Source: Pseudomonadota bacterium (GTDB taxonomy: Bacteria > Desulfobacterota > Anaeroferrophillalia > Anaeroferrophillales > Tharpellaceae). From it: DNA of 11,640 nt. This document shows, piece after piece, positions 1 through 7,945 of the stretch. The stretch lies in NCBI GenBank assembly GCA_015486505.1, contig WFRP01000185.1, positions 1 to 11,640 on the forward strand. Direction: 5' to 3'. The notes under the pieces are model-generated. The model did no database searches, was not told where the DNA came from, and saw nothing but the letters and a program-made list of their open reading frames with translations. Numbering within the stretch: position 1 is the stretch's first letter; each line of letters begins with the position of its first letter. Both the position numbers and the translations under genes were made by a program.

Positions 1-175
1 GAACATTTTCTGATTATTAAATCTTGTTTTTTGGTGCAGAAAATAACCTGTAAGGTACTAATGGGCTCCCGCTCGCTTCCGAAAAACAACGAAATCGTTT
101 CCGCAACCGCTTACGAAAAACCACCCCCGCCCCCTCCAGAAGGTGGGGGGGGGTAAAATTTGGCTGAATAGTTAC
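1..175 (+). mobile_element. Partial copy of the hairpin-rich MITE-like repeat (right end)
   Basis: This stretch is nearly identical to the right part of the complete element at 8000-8492. It holds the long-hairpin module (1-61), then the end module with the palindrome AACGAAATCGTT, a C-rich/G-rich hairpin (about 122-153), and the terminal GGCTGAATAGTTAC at 162-175. The hairpin tip is the same variant as in the first unit of the complete copy. Here that unit is followed directly by the end module, so the copies differ in unit number. The left end lies outside the window. It sits 85 bp beyond the rpsO terminator in gene-free DNA. Confidence 0.8.
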
Positions 176-260
176 TTAAAATTAAACAATTAAGGCCCGC
201 CACACCAGGTGGGTTTTCATTACAAATCGGCTAACGGATCTTAAATAAACACAGGAACAT
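176..260. other. AT-rich spacer with a weak hairpin between repeat and rpsO terminator
   Basis: I see no gene here. A short imperfect hairpin, CCCGCC (196-201) with GGTGGG (208-213) and one G-T pair, is followed on the + strand by TTTT. It could be a weak + strand terminator for something left of the window, but the stem is short and the U-run is only four bases. The 8 bases after the repeat end, TTAAAATT (176-183), are the candidate right-hand target duplication of the partial element. Its left partner is not visible. Confidence 0.3.
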
Positions 261-299
261 AAAAAAACTGCTTCCAGCCTGTGATCTGAAAGCAGTTTT
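261..299 (-). terminator. Intrinsic terminator of rpsO and the operon
   Basis: On the minus strand a 10-bp perfect stem, AAAACTGCTT with AAGCAGTTTT (290-299 and 264-273), can be extended by four more pairs (TCAG with CTGG, one G-T) around an 8-nt loop. It runs straight into seven U residues. It lies 63 nt after the rpsO stop codon, so it should end the operon transcript here. Confidence 0.88.
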
Positions 300-362
300 A
301 AAATTTCTCTAAAAAACTGACAACCATCTATTCCGTAATGGAAACGGACAAGCAAACGTCTT

Positions 363-632
363 CTAACGACGCAGGCCCAGACTGCCGATCACATCTTTGT
401 AGCGTTTAAACTCTTTCTTCTTCAGGTAGTCAAGCAGACGCCGTCGCTGACCAACCAGTTTCAACAACCCCCGACGGGAATGAAAATCGTGTTTGTGCTC
501 TTTGAAATGATCGGTCAGGTAAGTAATTCTCTCACTTAACAGAGCAATCTGCACTTCCGGGGAACCGGTATCGCTCTCGTGGAGCCTGTATTTCTCGATG
601 ATATCATTTTTTTGACCACTTGCGAACGCCAT
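363..632 (-). CDS. rpsO: 30S ribosomal protein S15
   Basis: The product has 89 residues, the usual S15 length. S15 is a primary 30S assembly protein. It binds the central domain of 16S rRNA, helps form the platform, and takes part in bridges to the 50S subunit. Recognisable landmarks are the DTGSPEVQIALL segment (residues 21-32), the HFKEHKHDFHSRRGLL segment (42-57) with the conserved RNA-contacting His/Asp residues, and the basic C-terminal helix ending LGLRR. The frame is open 27 codons further upstream. I chose the ATG at 632 because it gives the family N-terminus (MAFASGQKNDII) and has an AAGGAG Shine-Dalgarno a few bases upstream. It is the last gene of the operon, 157 nt after truB, and probably also has its own promoter. 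S15 commonly represses its own mRNA in other bacteria; whether this leader does so is inference. Confidence 0.97.
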   Translation of the reverse strand: MAFASGQKNDIIEKYRLHESDTGSPEVQIALLSERITYLTDHFKEHKHDFHSRRGLLKLVGQRRRLLDYLKKKEFKRYKDVIGSLGLRR

Positions 633-748
633 TGGAACTTTTCTCCTTTTCGAAATTTTCTCTAAGATTTTATATAAAGTTAAATATTTTGTAACTATTT
701 TCAAGCTTTTCACTCAAGCTCTGTTTTTTCTTAAAATCAGAGGCAACC

Positions 749-777
749 ATACTAGCATAAAACAAAAGCCATGTAAA
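749..777 (-). promoter_or_regulatory. Candidate sigma-70 promoter for rpsO
   Basis: In the 157-nt truB-rpsO gap the minus strand reads TTTACA (772-777), a 17-nt spacer, and TAGTAT (749-754) preceded by TGC, an extended -10 pattern. The -35 matches consensus at 5 of 6 positions and the -10 at 4 of 6. Transcription would begin near 742 and leave a leader of about 110 nt before the rpsO ATG. That leader is AT-rich with short hairpins (for example CTCTG/CAGAG). This would let S15 be made independently of the upstream genes. Confidence 0.5.
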
Positions 778-789
778 GCTATTGTTGCA

Positions 790-1740
790 TCACGATTCGC
801 TTGCGCTAAGCACCCGGCTCATCCGCAAACATTTTTCCTTATCACCCCGGCGCCCGGAATCCTGAAGCCGGGCCAGCGCCAGAAGATTATTATCCGCGTC
901 AAGCAGCATTATTTCAGCAGCGGCTCCGGCTTCAGGCAAATCAGCCGGGTTAATCTCAGGCAATTCCGTTAACGATAAAGCCCGACCGTGCGCTATCTTG
1001 TCTTTTAAGTCGAAATCCGCGATCACAATCCGGGGCAGATGCCCTAAAACTTCCGGCAGAACTAACAGCGGGGCTTTGCCGCCGGCAGCAACCTGCTCTT
1101 CCAAAGCCGCCAGGGTAAGCGACTGCTCCAGATTAAAAGCGCCGCTCGCTTCACGGCGCAACGACCAGATGCGGCCGCCGCAGCCTAAATCACGGCCGAC
1201 ATCAGCCGCCAGTGACCTGACATAAGTACCCCGGGAACAGACCACCCGAAACTCAGCCAGCGGCGGTTTGTACGAGAGCAGTTCAAACGAATCAATTTCA
1301 ATCTTACGTTCCGGCGGCTTAACCTCGATACCGGCCCGGGCATAGGCGTAAAGCGGTTTGCCCTGCTGTTTGATGGCCGAATAAACCGGCGCTGTCTGCG
1401 TGATCCGGCCGACGTAGGCCGCGAATACCGCGGCAATTTCATCTTCAGAAAAATCAAGCGGCCCGGAATGCCGGGCCACGACCGTGCCGTCACGGTCCAG
1501 GGTATCGCTTTCGACTCCAAATTCAATCTCACCGCTGTAAACTTTACGGCTCTCATCCAGATATTGAATCAGCCGGGTCGCCTGATTCAGAGCAATCGGC
1601 AGAACTCCGGTCGCCAAAGGGTCAAGGGTTCCGGTATGGCCGACCTTGCGACAACCAAGCAGGCGTTTGATTTTGCCGACCACCCGCTGAGATGTCATCC
1701 CCTCCGGTTTATCGATAACCAGAAAACCTGTTTCAGTCAT
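790..1740 (-). CDS. truB: tRNA pseudouridine-55 synthase TruB
   Basis: TruB converts uridine 55 in the T-loop of tRNAs to pseudouridine in the cytoplasm. The 316-residue product shows the family landmarks in order. These are the N-terminal IDKPEGMTS motif (9-17), the catalytic loop GHTGTLDPLATGVL (34-47) with the nucleophilic Asp at residue 40, the PVYSAIKQQGKPLYAYAR motif (118-135), and CSRGTYVRSLAADVG (168-182). A C-terminal PUA-like part follows from about residue 235. The frame is open 13 codons further upstream, but the ATG at 1740 gives the expected start (MTETGFLVIDKPEG). This ATG overlaps the end of nrnA by 8 nt (ATGACTGA), which suggests translational coupling; no strong Shine-Dalgarno is seen. 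Length and motifs are complete. Confidence 0.96.
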   Translation of the reverse strand: MTETGFLVIDKPEGMTSQRVVGKIKRLLGCRKVGHTGTLDPLATGVLPIALNQATRLIQYLDESRKVYSGEIEFGVESDTLDRDGTVVARHSGPLDFSEDEIAAVFAAYVGRITQTAPVYSAIKQQGKPLYAYARAGIEVKPPERKIEIDSFELLSYKPPLAEFRVVCSRGTYVRSLAADVGRDLGCGGRIWSLRREASGAFNLEQSLTLAALEEQVAAGGKAPLLVLPEVLGHLPRIVIADFDLKDKIAHGRALSLTELPEINPADLPEAGAAAEIMLLDADNNLLALARLQDSGRRGDKEKCLRMSRVLSASES

Positions 1741-2722
1741 CAGATTCAAGTTTCTCTGTCTGCTTGTCAACCAGAGCAAAAATCTTTTCGATCAAATCTT
1801 CAAGTTTACCCTGCAGCCGGCAGCCGGCGGCATTATGATGGCCGCCACCGCCGAACGCGGCCGCCAGAGCCGCGACATTAACCTTACCCCGGGAGCGAAA
1901 ACTGAATTTATAGTCATCCGGCCCGATTTCACGGGCCATAAAAGCGACCTCAACCCCGGCGATTGAGCGCGGGTAATTGATCAGGCCGTCAGTATATTCA
2001 CCATCAGTCCCGGTCGCTTTGAACATTGCCTCGGTCACCCAGACCGCCGCCGCCCGTTTTGAGGCGGCAATCCGCAATGTCTTTAAAACCAGCGCCGTCA
2101 GTTTAATCCGTTCGACCGGCTGACTTTCATAAACCTGCTGGGTAATATCCCAGGGCTTAACCCCGCGCCGCACCAGATCACCGGCCACCGCGAAAGCGCT
2201 GGGCGTCGCGTTCGAATAGCGGAATGAGCCAGTATCCGTCAAAATCGCGGTATAAAGATTAACGGCAATATCGAGGCCGAAATCAGGCGCCAGAATCACC
2301 GCAAGCTCGTAAATTAATTCGCCGGTGGCACAGGCGTCGGCACAGACAAGATTAATGTCGGCCGCCAAATCAGCGGTCAGGTGGTGATCGATACAGAGCG
2401 AACACTTAGAGCCCGACCAGGCCGCGAGTTCATCCCCGGCCCGGGCAAATTCACTGCAATCCAAAAGGCAGAGAAGATCGCAGGCTGGCGGCAGCCGGTT
2501 GCCAACCAGTTCCGCTCCCGGCAGAAATTTGTAGCTGTAGGGCACCGCGTCACGATTATAAACCGTGACTTCCTTACCCAGGCCGCGCAAAATAAGCGCC
2601 AGGCCCAGAGATGAGCCCAGAGCGTCACCATCAGGATCGATATGAGCGGCAATCACAATCGTACTCGCCGTTTTCAGCGCCTTTAAGGCTGAATTTACGG
2701 CCCCGGATTCAAGCAGACCCAT
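1733..2722 (-). CDS. nrnA: DHH/DHHA1 phosphoesterase, NrnA-type nanoRNase / pAp phosphatase
   Basis: The 329-residue product belongs to the DHH-DHHA1 family. NrnA enzymes remove residues from 2-5 nt RNAs and often also hydrolyse 3'-phosphoadenosine 5'-phosphate. Metal-binding motifs are visible: AAHIDPDGDALGSSLGL (25-41), LLDCSE (86-91), IDHH (111-114) and TDTGSFRYSNAT (162-173). The C-terminal DHHA1 domain carries the GGGGHHNAAGC substrate-binding motif (291-301). The ATG follows the rbfA stop codon directly (TAGATG), and an AAGGAGA Shine-Dalgarno lies in the last rbfA codons. The rbfA-nrnA-truB order is common in bacteria. The family call is firm; the preferred substrate (nanoRNA, pAp or cyclic-dinucleotide products) cannot be read from the sequence. 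Confidence 0.92.
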   Translation of the reverse strand: MGLLESGAVNSALKALKTASTIVIAAHIDPDGDALGSSLGLALILRGLGKEVTVYNRDAVPYSYKFLPGAELVGNRLPPACDLLCLLDCSEFARAGDELAAWSGSKCSLCIDHHLTADLAADINLVCADACATGELIYELAVILAPDFGLDIAVNLYTAILTDTGSFRYSNATPSAFAVAGDLVRRGVKPWDITQQVYESQPVERIKLTALVLKTLRIAASKRAAAVWVTEAMFKATGTDGEYTDGLINYPRSIAGVEVAFMAREIGPDDYKFSFRSRGKVNVAALAAAFGGGGHHNAAGCRLQGKLEDLIEKIFALVDKQTEKLESDD

Positions 2723-3082
2723 CTAGCATTCTCCTTCATTATGAATCTTGCTGAAAATCCCCTCCAGATGTTCACCTTTGAGCGTCGTATCATCAAAACG
2801 GAAATGAAGTTCCGGAATACGCTTCAAATGGAGACGCCGGCCCAGCTCCCGGCGCAGATAACCGGCCGTGCTCTCAAGCCCGGCCGATGTATTTTCCCGC
2901 TCTTCGTCGCTGCCGTAAACCGTAAAAAAAACGCTGGCGTGGCTTAAGTCAGGGGCAACTTCAACATCCAGAACCGTAACAAAACCGATCCGCGGATCCT
3001 TAATCTCCCGAATCAGCATATTCGAGATCTCGCCGCGCAGCTGATCCCCGATCCGTTGACAGCGCTGACTTTGTTCTTTCAT
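2723..3082 (-). CDS. rbfA: 30S ribosome-binding factor A
   Basis: The product has 119 residues, the normal RbfA length. RbfA is a single KH-fold protein that binds immature 30S subunits and assists late 16S rRNA processing, notably of the 5' helix. The sequence has the typical N-terminal helix (RCQRIGDQLRGEISNML, 7-23), the IKDPRIGFVTVLDVEVAPDLSHASVFFTV beta region starting at 27 (cited in two parts: DPR at 29-31 and DLSHA at 45-49), and the LRRELGRRLHLKRIPELHF segment (76-94). The ATG at 3082 lies 25 nt after the infB stop codon, with only a weak GGGA-like Shine-Dalgarno. It is co-transcribed with nrnA, which starts immediately after its stop. Confidence 0.95.
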   Translation of the reverse strand: MKEQSQRCQRIGDQLRGEISNMLIREIKDPRIGFVTVLDVEVAPDLSHASVFFTVYGSDEERENTSAGLESTAGYLRRELGRRLHLKRIPELHFRFDDTTLKGEHLEGIFSKIHNEGEC

Positions 3083-3107
3083 AGTAAATCCCGATAGAGC
3101 CAGTCAA

Positions 3108-5999
3108 CTACAACGTAGCCGCGACTTCTTCAATCGTAAAAGCTTCGATGACATCACCGACTTTTACATCATTGTAATTTTCAACACCGATCCCGCATTC
3201 AAAACCGGCGGCAACCTCTCGGGCGTCGTCCTTAAATCGTTTAAGGGAAGCAATTTTACCCTCGACAATAACCACATTATCGCGCAAAAGGCGGATTTCC
3301 GCGTTCCGTTTAACCTTGCCGTCAATCACGCGGCAGCCGGCAATCGTCCCGACCTTGGAAACATTAAAGACCTCGCGCACCTCGGCCCGACCGAGATAGA
3401 CTTCCCGCACATCCGGCGCCAGCAGGCCTTCCATCGCTTTTTTCAAATCATCAAGCAAATCATAAATAACCGTATAGAGACGAACATCCACATTTTCCTG
3501 CTCAGCCAGATGCTGGGCTTTAAGATCCGGACGCACGTTGAAAGCCACGATAATTGCCTGGGAAGCGGCGGCCAGCATAACATCGGCCTCTTTCACCCCG
3601 CCGACCGCGGCGTGAACAACTTCAACTTTAACCTTGGCGGTCGCCTGTTTTTTCAAAGATTCACTGACCGCTTCAACCGAGCCCTGAACATCACCCTTAA
3701 CAATAATATTCAGCTGCTCAACCGCACCCTCTTCCATCTTGTCGAAAAGATCTTCCAGGGAGATTTTACTGGTCTTGGAGATATCCCGCTCCCGGGCTTT
3801 ATGCTGACGGTTCGCGGTCAGTTCCTTGGCCTGTTTTTCCGATTTGACGACATTAAAATCATCGCCGGCCGCAGGCACCCCGCTTAAGCCTAAAATCTCA
3901 ACCGGAATTGACGGCCCGGCACTCTCAATCTGCCGGCCGCGATCATCAAGCAGAGCTCGCACCCGGCCACTGTAAAGCCCGGCAACGACAAAGTCACCCG
4001 CCTTGACCGTACCTTCCTGCACCAAAACGGTAACCACCGGCCCTTTTCCGCGATCAAGACGGGATTCAAGCACCACTCCGCTGGCGGATTTATTGGGATT
4101 GGCCGTAATCTCCATCATTTCGGCCTGAAGCAGGATCATTTCAAGCAGCGTATCCAGATGCAATTTCTTCTTCGCCGAGACCTCAACGAAGATAGTATCG
4201 CCGCCCCACTCTTCCGAGAGCAGACCGTGCTCACTCAACTGCCGCCGCACCTCATCGGGACGGGCGTTGTCTTTATCAATTTTATTGATGGCGACAATAA
4301 TCGGCACTCCGGCAGCTTTGGCGTGGTTAATCGACTCGATCGTCGTCGGCATCACGCCGTCATCAGCCGCGACCACCAGGATAACAATATCAGTAACTCC
4401 GGCACCGCGGGAACGCATTGAGGTAAAGGCTTCATGACCCGGGGTATCGACAAAAGAGATCTCGCCTTTCTCCAGCGATACCATATAGGCGCCAATATGC
4501 TGAGTAATTCCGCCGGCCTCACTTTCAGCAACCTGGGCTTCACGAATGGCGTCCAAAAGTGAAGTTTTGCCGTGATCAACGTGGCCCATAATGGTTACCA
4601 CCGGCGGGCGGGCAACCAGATCTTCCGGTTTATCGTCGGTGCGCTCCAGGACCAGATCTTCATCAAAAGCGACATTTTCCACCGTATGCCCGTACTCATC
4701 GGCAACCAGTACGGCCGTATCGTAATCAATCATCTGATTGATCGTCACCATACTGCCCATAGTCATAAGTTTGCCGATCACTTCACCGGACTTGACGCCC
4801 ATCTTTTTCGCCAGTTCGCCAACCGTAATCGCGTCGGTAATTTTGATGATTCGTTTGATCATCTTCGGCATCGTAATTTCGGTTTTCTGGCCGCCCTTCT
4901 TCTTACTGCCGCGGCTTTTACGAGATCTTCCGCGGCCGTCAGAGAAATTAAAATCCTTGATAACCGAGCGCCGTGAACCCTTGCGGGAACGTTTGCCGGT
5001 ATCATTAAAACCTTTATCGGATTCCGGAGCCGCGTCTTTTTTCCGTGACTTGCGCCCTTTTCTGGCGCTGTCTCCCGGAGCATCAGAAGCTACCACCGAC
5101 AACGGCGTGGAATCAGGTTCCGCGCCGGGCATGGCGGCCACGGTTTTCCGTTTGCTTTTGGGCCGCGGCGGCCGGCCGCCGGGCCGGGTTCCCAAATCAC
5201 TTAAAGCGACACGGCCGATGACCCGGGCCCCGCGCTCATCTTTGCCCTTCTTCTTTTTCGCTGGGGCCTCATCCTTTTTGGCGGCCGTTTTTTCAATATC
5301 GGCTCCGGTTTCATCGGCAACCGCTGCCGGACTCCCGGTCGCCGCGGCATCCGCGGCCGCGCTCTCATCTTCGACCACCGCCACGGAATCCGAGGTTTTC
5401 GCGCCGGATTCCGATTCAGCCGTAACCGAAACTTCCGGAGTTTCGGCCGCAGCCGCCGCAGAATCAGCGGCAACCTCTGCTTCGGTTGCGGCCTGCGGCG
5501 CGGCCGTAGCGGCCGCAACTGCGGATTCAGCCGCTCCGGCTTCAGGCTCGGCTTCAGGCTCGGATTCAGGCTCGGTTCCGGGCTCGGTTCCGGATTTAAC
5601 CTTGCTTTCGCCAACCGGGGTTTTTTCAGCCGCAGATGCCGGCGGCGGATGTTCAACATCACTCTCCGAAGCGGCCGCGGATTCAGCCGCGTCGCTATCG
5701 GCAACCGCCGCCGGAGGCTCTGCCGCGGTTGCTTCCGCCGGAGTTTCCGGAACGGCCGGCTGCACCACTTTCCGCCGCCGACGCACAGACGTACCAACCC
5801 TTTTCTCAACCACACCAGGCCCCTGATGTTCTTTACACCACGCTTTGACCCGGGCAACATCTTCGTCACTCAAAGAACTGAATTTAGTGCTGACCTCAAT
5901 CTCCAAGTTCTCAAGTATCGTAATGAGCTCGGCCTCTTTCAATTTCAAGGCCCGAGACAATTCATAAACCTTGGTTGTCTTTTTTCCCCGCAGAATCAA
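3108..5999 (-). CDS. infB: Translation initiation factor IF-2
   Basis: IF-2 is the GTPase that places fMet-tRNA on the 30S subunit and promotes subunit joining. The 963-residue product begins with an IF2_N domain (KVYELSRALKL, about 9-55). A long Ala/Glu/Pro/Ser and Lys/Arg-rich linker follows (about 70-375), then a second IF2_N-like domain (about 376-442). The G domain has all its motifs: GHVDHGKT (472-479), GGITQHIGAY (496-505), DTPGH (518-522), NKID (572-575) and SAK (608-610). The later beta-barrel and C-terminal fMet-tRNA-binding domains run to the end. The start appears to be TTG at 5999, because no ATG precedes the first domain. The sequence AGGGGGT lies 8 nt upstream and can pair fully with the anti-Shine-Dalgarno if one G-U pair is allowed. 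It begins 88 nt after ylxR. Confidence 0.97.
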   Translation of the reverse strand: MILRGKKTTKVYELSRALKLKEAELITILENLEIEVSTKFSSLSDEDVARVKAWCKEHQGPGVVEKRVGTSVRRRRKVVQPAVPETPAEATAAEPPAAVADSDAAESAAASESDVEHPPPASAAEKTPVGESKVKSGTEPGTEPESEPEAEPEAGAAESAVAAATAAPQAATEAEVAADSAAAAAETPEVSVTAESESGAKTSDSVAVVEDESAAADAAATGSPAAVADETGADIEKTAAKKDEAPAKKKKGKDERGARVIGRVALSDLGTRPGGRPPRPKSKRKTVAAMPGAEPDSTPLSVVASDAPGDSARKGRKSRKKDAAPESDKGFNDTGKRSRKGSRRSVIKDFNFSDGRGRSRKSRGSKKKGGQKTEITMPKMIKRIIKITDAITVGELAKKMGVKSGEVIGKLMTMGSMVTINQMIDYDTAVLVADEYGHTVENVAFDEDLVLERTDDKPEDLVARPPVVTIMGHVDHGKTSLLDAIREAQVAESEAGGITQHIGAYMVSLEKGEISFVDTPGHEAFTSMRSRGAGVTDIVILVVAADDGVMPTTIESINHAKAAGVPIIVAINKIDKDNARPDEVRRQLSEHGLLSEEWGGDTIFVEVSAKKKLHLDTLLEMILLQAEMMEITANPNKSASGVVLESRLDRGKGPVVTVLVQEGTVKAGDFVVAGLYSGRVRALLDDRGRQIESAGPSIPVEILGLSGVPAAGDDFNVVKSEKQAKELTANRQHKARERDISKTSKISLEDLFDKMEEGAVEQLNIIVKGDVQGSVEAVSESLKKQATAKVKVEVVHAAVGGVKEADVMLAAASQAIIVAFNVRPDLKAQHLAEQENVDVRLYTVIYDLLDDLKKAMEGLLAPDVREVYLGRAEVREVFNVSKVGTIAGCRVIDGKVKRNAEIRLLRDNVVIVEGKIASLKRFKDDAREVAAGFECGIGVENYNDVKVGDVIEAFTIEEVAATL
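5541..5592. repeat. 12-bp tandem repeat inside the infB linker
   Basis: Just over four copies of a 12-bp unit of the type TTCAGGCTCGGC encode the tetrapeptide run TEPGTEPESEPEAEPEAG in the IF-2 linker (about residues 138-155). It stays in frame, so gain or loss of units would only change linker length. Confidence 0.75.
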
Positions 6000-6069
6000 G
6001 GTTGCTTACCCCCTAACTTAAATCTGTTATTTTTTTCACTCACCTGGTAAGTGGATTAAGAATCATAAA

Positions 6070-6098
6070 AATCAGTCACAACAATAATCAGTCACAAC
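6070..6098. repeat. Short direct repeat across the ylxR stop codon
   Basis: AATCAGTCACAAC occurs at 6070-6082 and again at 6086-6098, a 16-bp period. One copy contains the ylxR stop codon, so a small duplication at the gene end is likely. No function is apparent. Confidence 0.55.
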
Positions 6099-6366
6099 CG
6101 GCTTCCTGCAGCAAACGCGCCCGGCTCTCGCAACTTAAGGCTTCAGCTCCGAGCGGCAGGCGGCCGAAGCGGCGTTTACCGGCGAGGAAGCGGCTTAAAC
6201 ATTCTGCATTCCGGCAAATATAATAACCCCGGCCCGGAGAGCGGAAGCGATAATCATAAACCAGCTTGTCACCCGCCGTCACCAGCCGGCAAAGGCTTTT
6301 CTGCGCCAGTTTCCGCCGGCAGATCAGACAGGTTCTCCGGGGAACCTTTCCCGACTTACTCGACAA
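6088..6366 (-). CDS. ylxR: YlxR family (DUF448) RNA-binding protein
   Basis: The product has 92 residues with the YlxR signature: VPRRTCLICRR (8-18) followed by PGRGYYICRNAECL (44-57). YlxR proteins are small, basic nucleic-acid-binding proteins encoded between nusA and infB in many bacteria. They have been linked to RNA binding and to control of gene expression, but their exact role is unsettled. The start is inferred. The best candidate is TTG at 6366, inside the last codons of nusA, giving an 11-nt overlap; no ATG or GTG gives a sensible N-terminus. I see no clear Shine-Dalgarno, so expression probably depends on coupling to nusA translation. The L7Ae-like gene that sometimes follows ylxR is absent. 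Confidence 0.85.
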   Translation of the reverse strand: MSSKSGKVPRRTCLICRRKLAQKSLCRLVTAGDKLVYDYRFRSPGRGYYICRNAECLSRFLAGKRRFGRLPLGAEALSCESRARLLQEAGCD

Positions 6367-7927
6367 GGCCGACCGGAGCTTTTTCCGGTTCTCCGGTAAG
6401 CGCCGGAGCCGCTTCGGTTTCCGGTTCGACTTCGGCAGCGGCGGCATCAGAGTCAGCATCGGCCCCAGACTCAGAATCCGCCGCAGCCTCAGAGTCAGCC
6501 GCAGCCTCAGAGTCAGCCGGGGCCTCAGAGTCAGCCGGGGCCGGAGTCTCTTCTCCGGATTCGGCAGCCGCTTCTTCACCGGCAGCGGATTCAAGCTCAG
6601 CGACGCTCTCAGCTTCAGCTTCCGAATCTTTACCGGCGCCGGTTTCGGGCTCAGTTTCGGGCTCGGCTACCGGATTCGCGGCCGCTTCCTTGCGGGCGTG
6701 AAACACTTCGACCGCGCGCTCAATCAAAACCTCGGGGTCAACCCCCTCAGTGCCGATAATATCAGCAAGTTCGGCAACCGTACTCCCGGCGATATCTTCC
6801 AATTTACGAAATCCGTTATCATAAAGCAGCTCCATTGCCGTATTATTGAAGCCTTCAAGATCGGCAAAGGGCGAGAAAAGTTTATCAAAATCATCCGCCA
6901 CCCGCGAGGCCGATTTCACATCAAGTTTCCAACCGGTCAATTTGGCGGCAAGCCGCACATTGAGACCGCGCCGGCCGATCGCCAGCGAGAGTTGCTCGTC
7001 AAGCACGACAATTTCCATCGAATGACGATCTTCATCGAGAATGATTTTATTGATCTCAGCCGGAGAAATCGCGTTACAGACGTAACGGACCGGATCGGGA
7101 TTCCAGCGAATAATATCAATCTTTTCGCCCCGGAGCTCCTGCACGACATTCTGCACGCGCGAGCCGCGCACGCCGACACAGGCGCCCACCGGATCAACAT
7201 CGTGATCGTTGGTCGTTACCGCGATTTTACCCCGGACCCCGGGCTCGCGGGTCGCCCCCATAATCTTGATGACGCCCTCAAAAATCTCAGGCACCTCAAC
7301 CTCGAAAAGCCGGATCAAAAAACCGGGATGCGAACGGGAAAGCACAATTTTCGGGCCTTTTGCCGTAATTTCCACCTTCAAAAGATAAGCCCGAATCCGC
7401 TCACCCTGACGGAAACTCTCCCGGGGAATGGTTTCGGAACGGGGGAGAATCGCTTCGGTTGAGCCAAGGTTGACAATCAGATTACCGCGCTCAACCCGCT
7501 GGACAGAGCCGTTGATAATCTCGCCGACTTTTTCGTGATACTCCTCGTAAATACTTTCACGCTCAGCCTCACGAATCTTCTGCATAATGACCTGCTTCGC
7601 CGTCTGCGCCGCGATCCGGCCGAAGTCGTCAGTATCCAGTTTAAGCCCGAGGCTGTCACCGATTTCGACATCAGGGTCGATCTCGAGAGCTTCTCGTAAA
7701 GTTATCTGATAATATGAATTTTCCACCTCTTCCACGACTTCGACGAACTCGAACAGTTCAATCTCGCCAGTCTCGTCATCATAGGAAGCTTCGATCTCAC
7801 GGGCGGCACCCAGTTTCTTTTTCGATGCCGTAACCATCGCCGACTCAATTGCCTCAATCAGAATCTCTTTGGGAATATTCTTCTCTTTACTGACCTGATC
7901 AAGTATGAAGTTCAAACTTGAGGACAT
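6356..7927 (-). CDS. nusA: Transcription termination/antitermination protein NusA
   Basis: NusA binds RNA polymerase and nascent RNA and controls pausing, termination and antitermination. The 523-residue product has the polymerase-binding N-terminal domain (about 1-125), an S1 domain (about 134-198), KH1 with the GVRGSR loop (251-256), and KH2 with LAIGRRGLNVRLAAKLTGW (315-333). One helix-hairpin-helix-like acidic repeat follows (about 360-410), then an unusual Ala/Ser/Glu/Asp-rich tail (about 415-523). I chose ATG at 7927 because MSSSLNFILDQVSKEK matches the family start. AAGGAGA lies 14 nt upstream, rather far. An in-frame TTG at 7939 is only 2 nt from it, too near. Its normal neighbour rimP is 577 nt upstream because of an inserted element. 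Confidence 0.96.
   Translation of the reverse strand: MSSSLNFILDQVSKEKNIPKEILIEAIESAMVTASKKKLGAAREIEASYDDETGEIELFEFVEVVEEVENSYYQITLREALEIDPDVEIGDSLGLKLDTDDFGRIAAQTAKQVIMQKIREAERESIYEEYHEKVGEIINGSVQRVERGNLIVNLGSTEAILPRSETIPRESFRQGERIRAYLLKVEITAKGPKIVLSRSHPGFLIRLFEVEVPEIFEGVIKIMGATREPGVRGKIAVTTNDHDVDPVGACVGVRGSRVQNVVQELRGEKIDIIRWNPDPVRYVCNAISPAEINKIILDEDRHSMEIVVLDEQLSLAIGRRGLNVRLAAKLTGWKLDVKSASRVADDFDKLFSPFADLEGFNNTAMELLYDNGFRKLEDIAGSTVAELADIIGTEGVDPEVLIERAVEVFHARKEAAANPVAEPETEPETGAGKDSEAEAESVAELESAAGEEAAAESGEETPAPADSEAPADSEAAADSEAAADSESGADADSDAAAAEVEPETEAAPALTGEPEKAPVGLVE
6481..6540. repeat. 18-bp tandem repeat in the nusA tail
   Basis: About 3.3 copies of an 18-bp unit of the type CCGCAGCCTCAGAGTCAG encode repeated ADSEAA/ADSEAP hexapeptides in the acidic C-terminal tail of NusA. 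It keeps frame, so unit number could vary without breaking the protein. Confidence 0.8.
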
Positions 7928-7945
7928 AATCTTAAACAATTCTCC

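Noticed and set aside
689..702. GTAACTATT in the rpsO leader as a remnant of an element end
   Set aside because: Only nine bases match the terminal repeat, in AT-rich DNA, with no other part of the element beside it.
4738..5826. A 362-codon open frame on the + strand opposite infB
   Set aside because: It lies opposite the GC-rich low-complexity linker of IF-2, where stop codons are rare on both strands. The product is Ala/Ser-rich without any recognisable domain.
6266..7462. A 398-codon open frame on the + strand opposite nusA
   Set aside because: It is the antisense of NusA KH domains and tandem-repeat tail. Its product has Arg/Gly/Ser-rich repeats that come from the DNA repeat and no family features.
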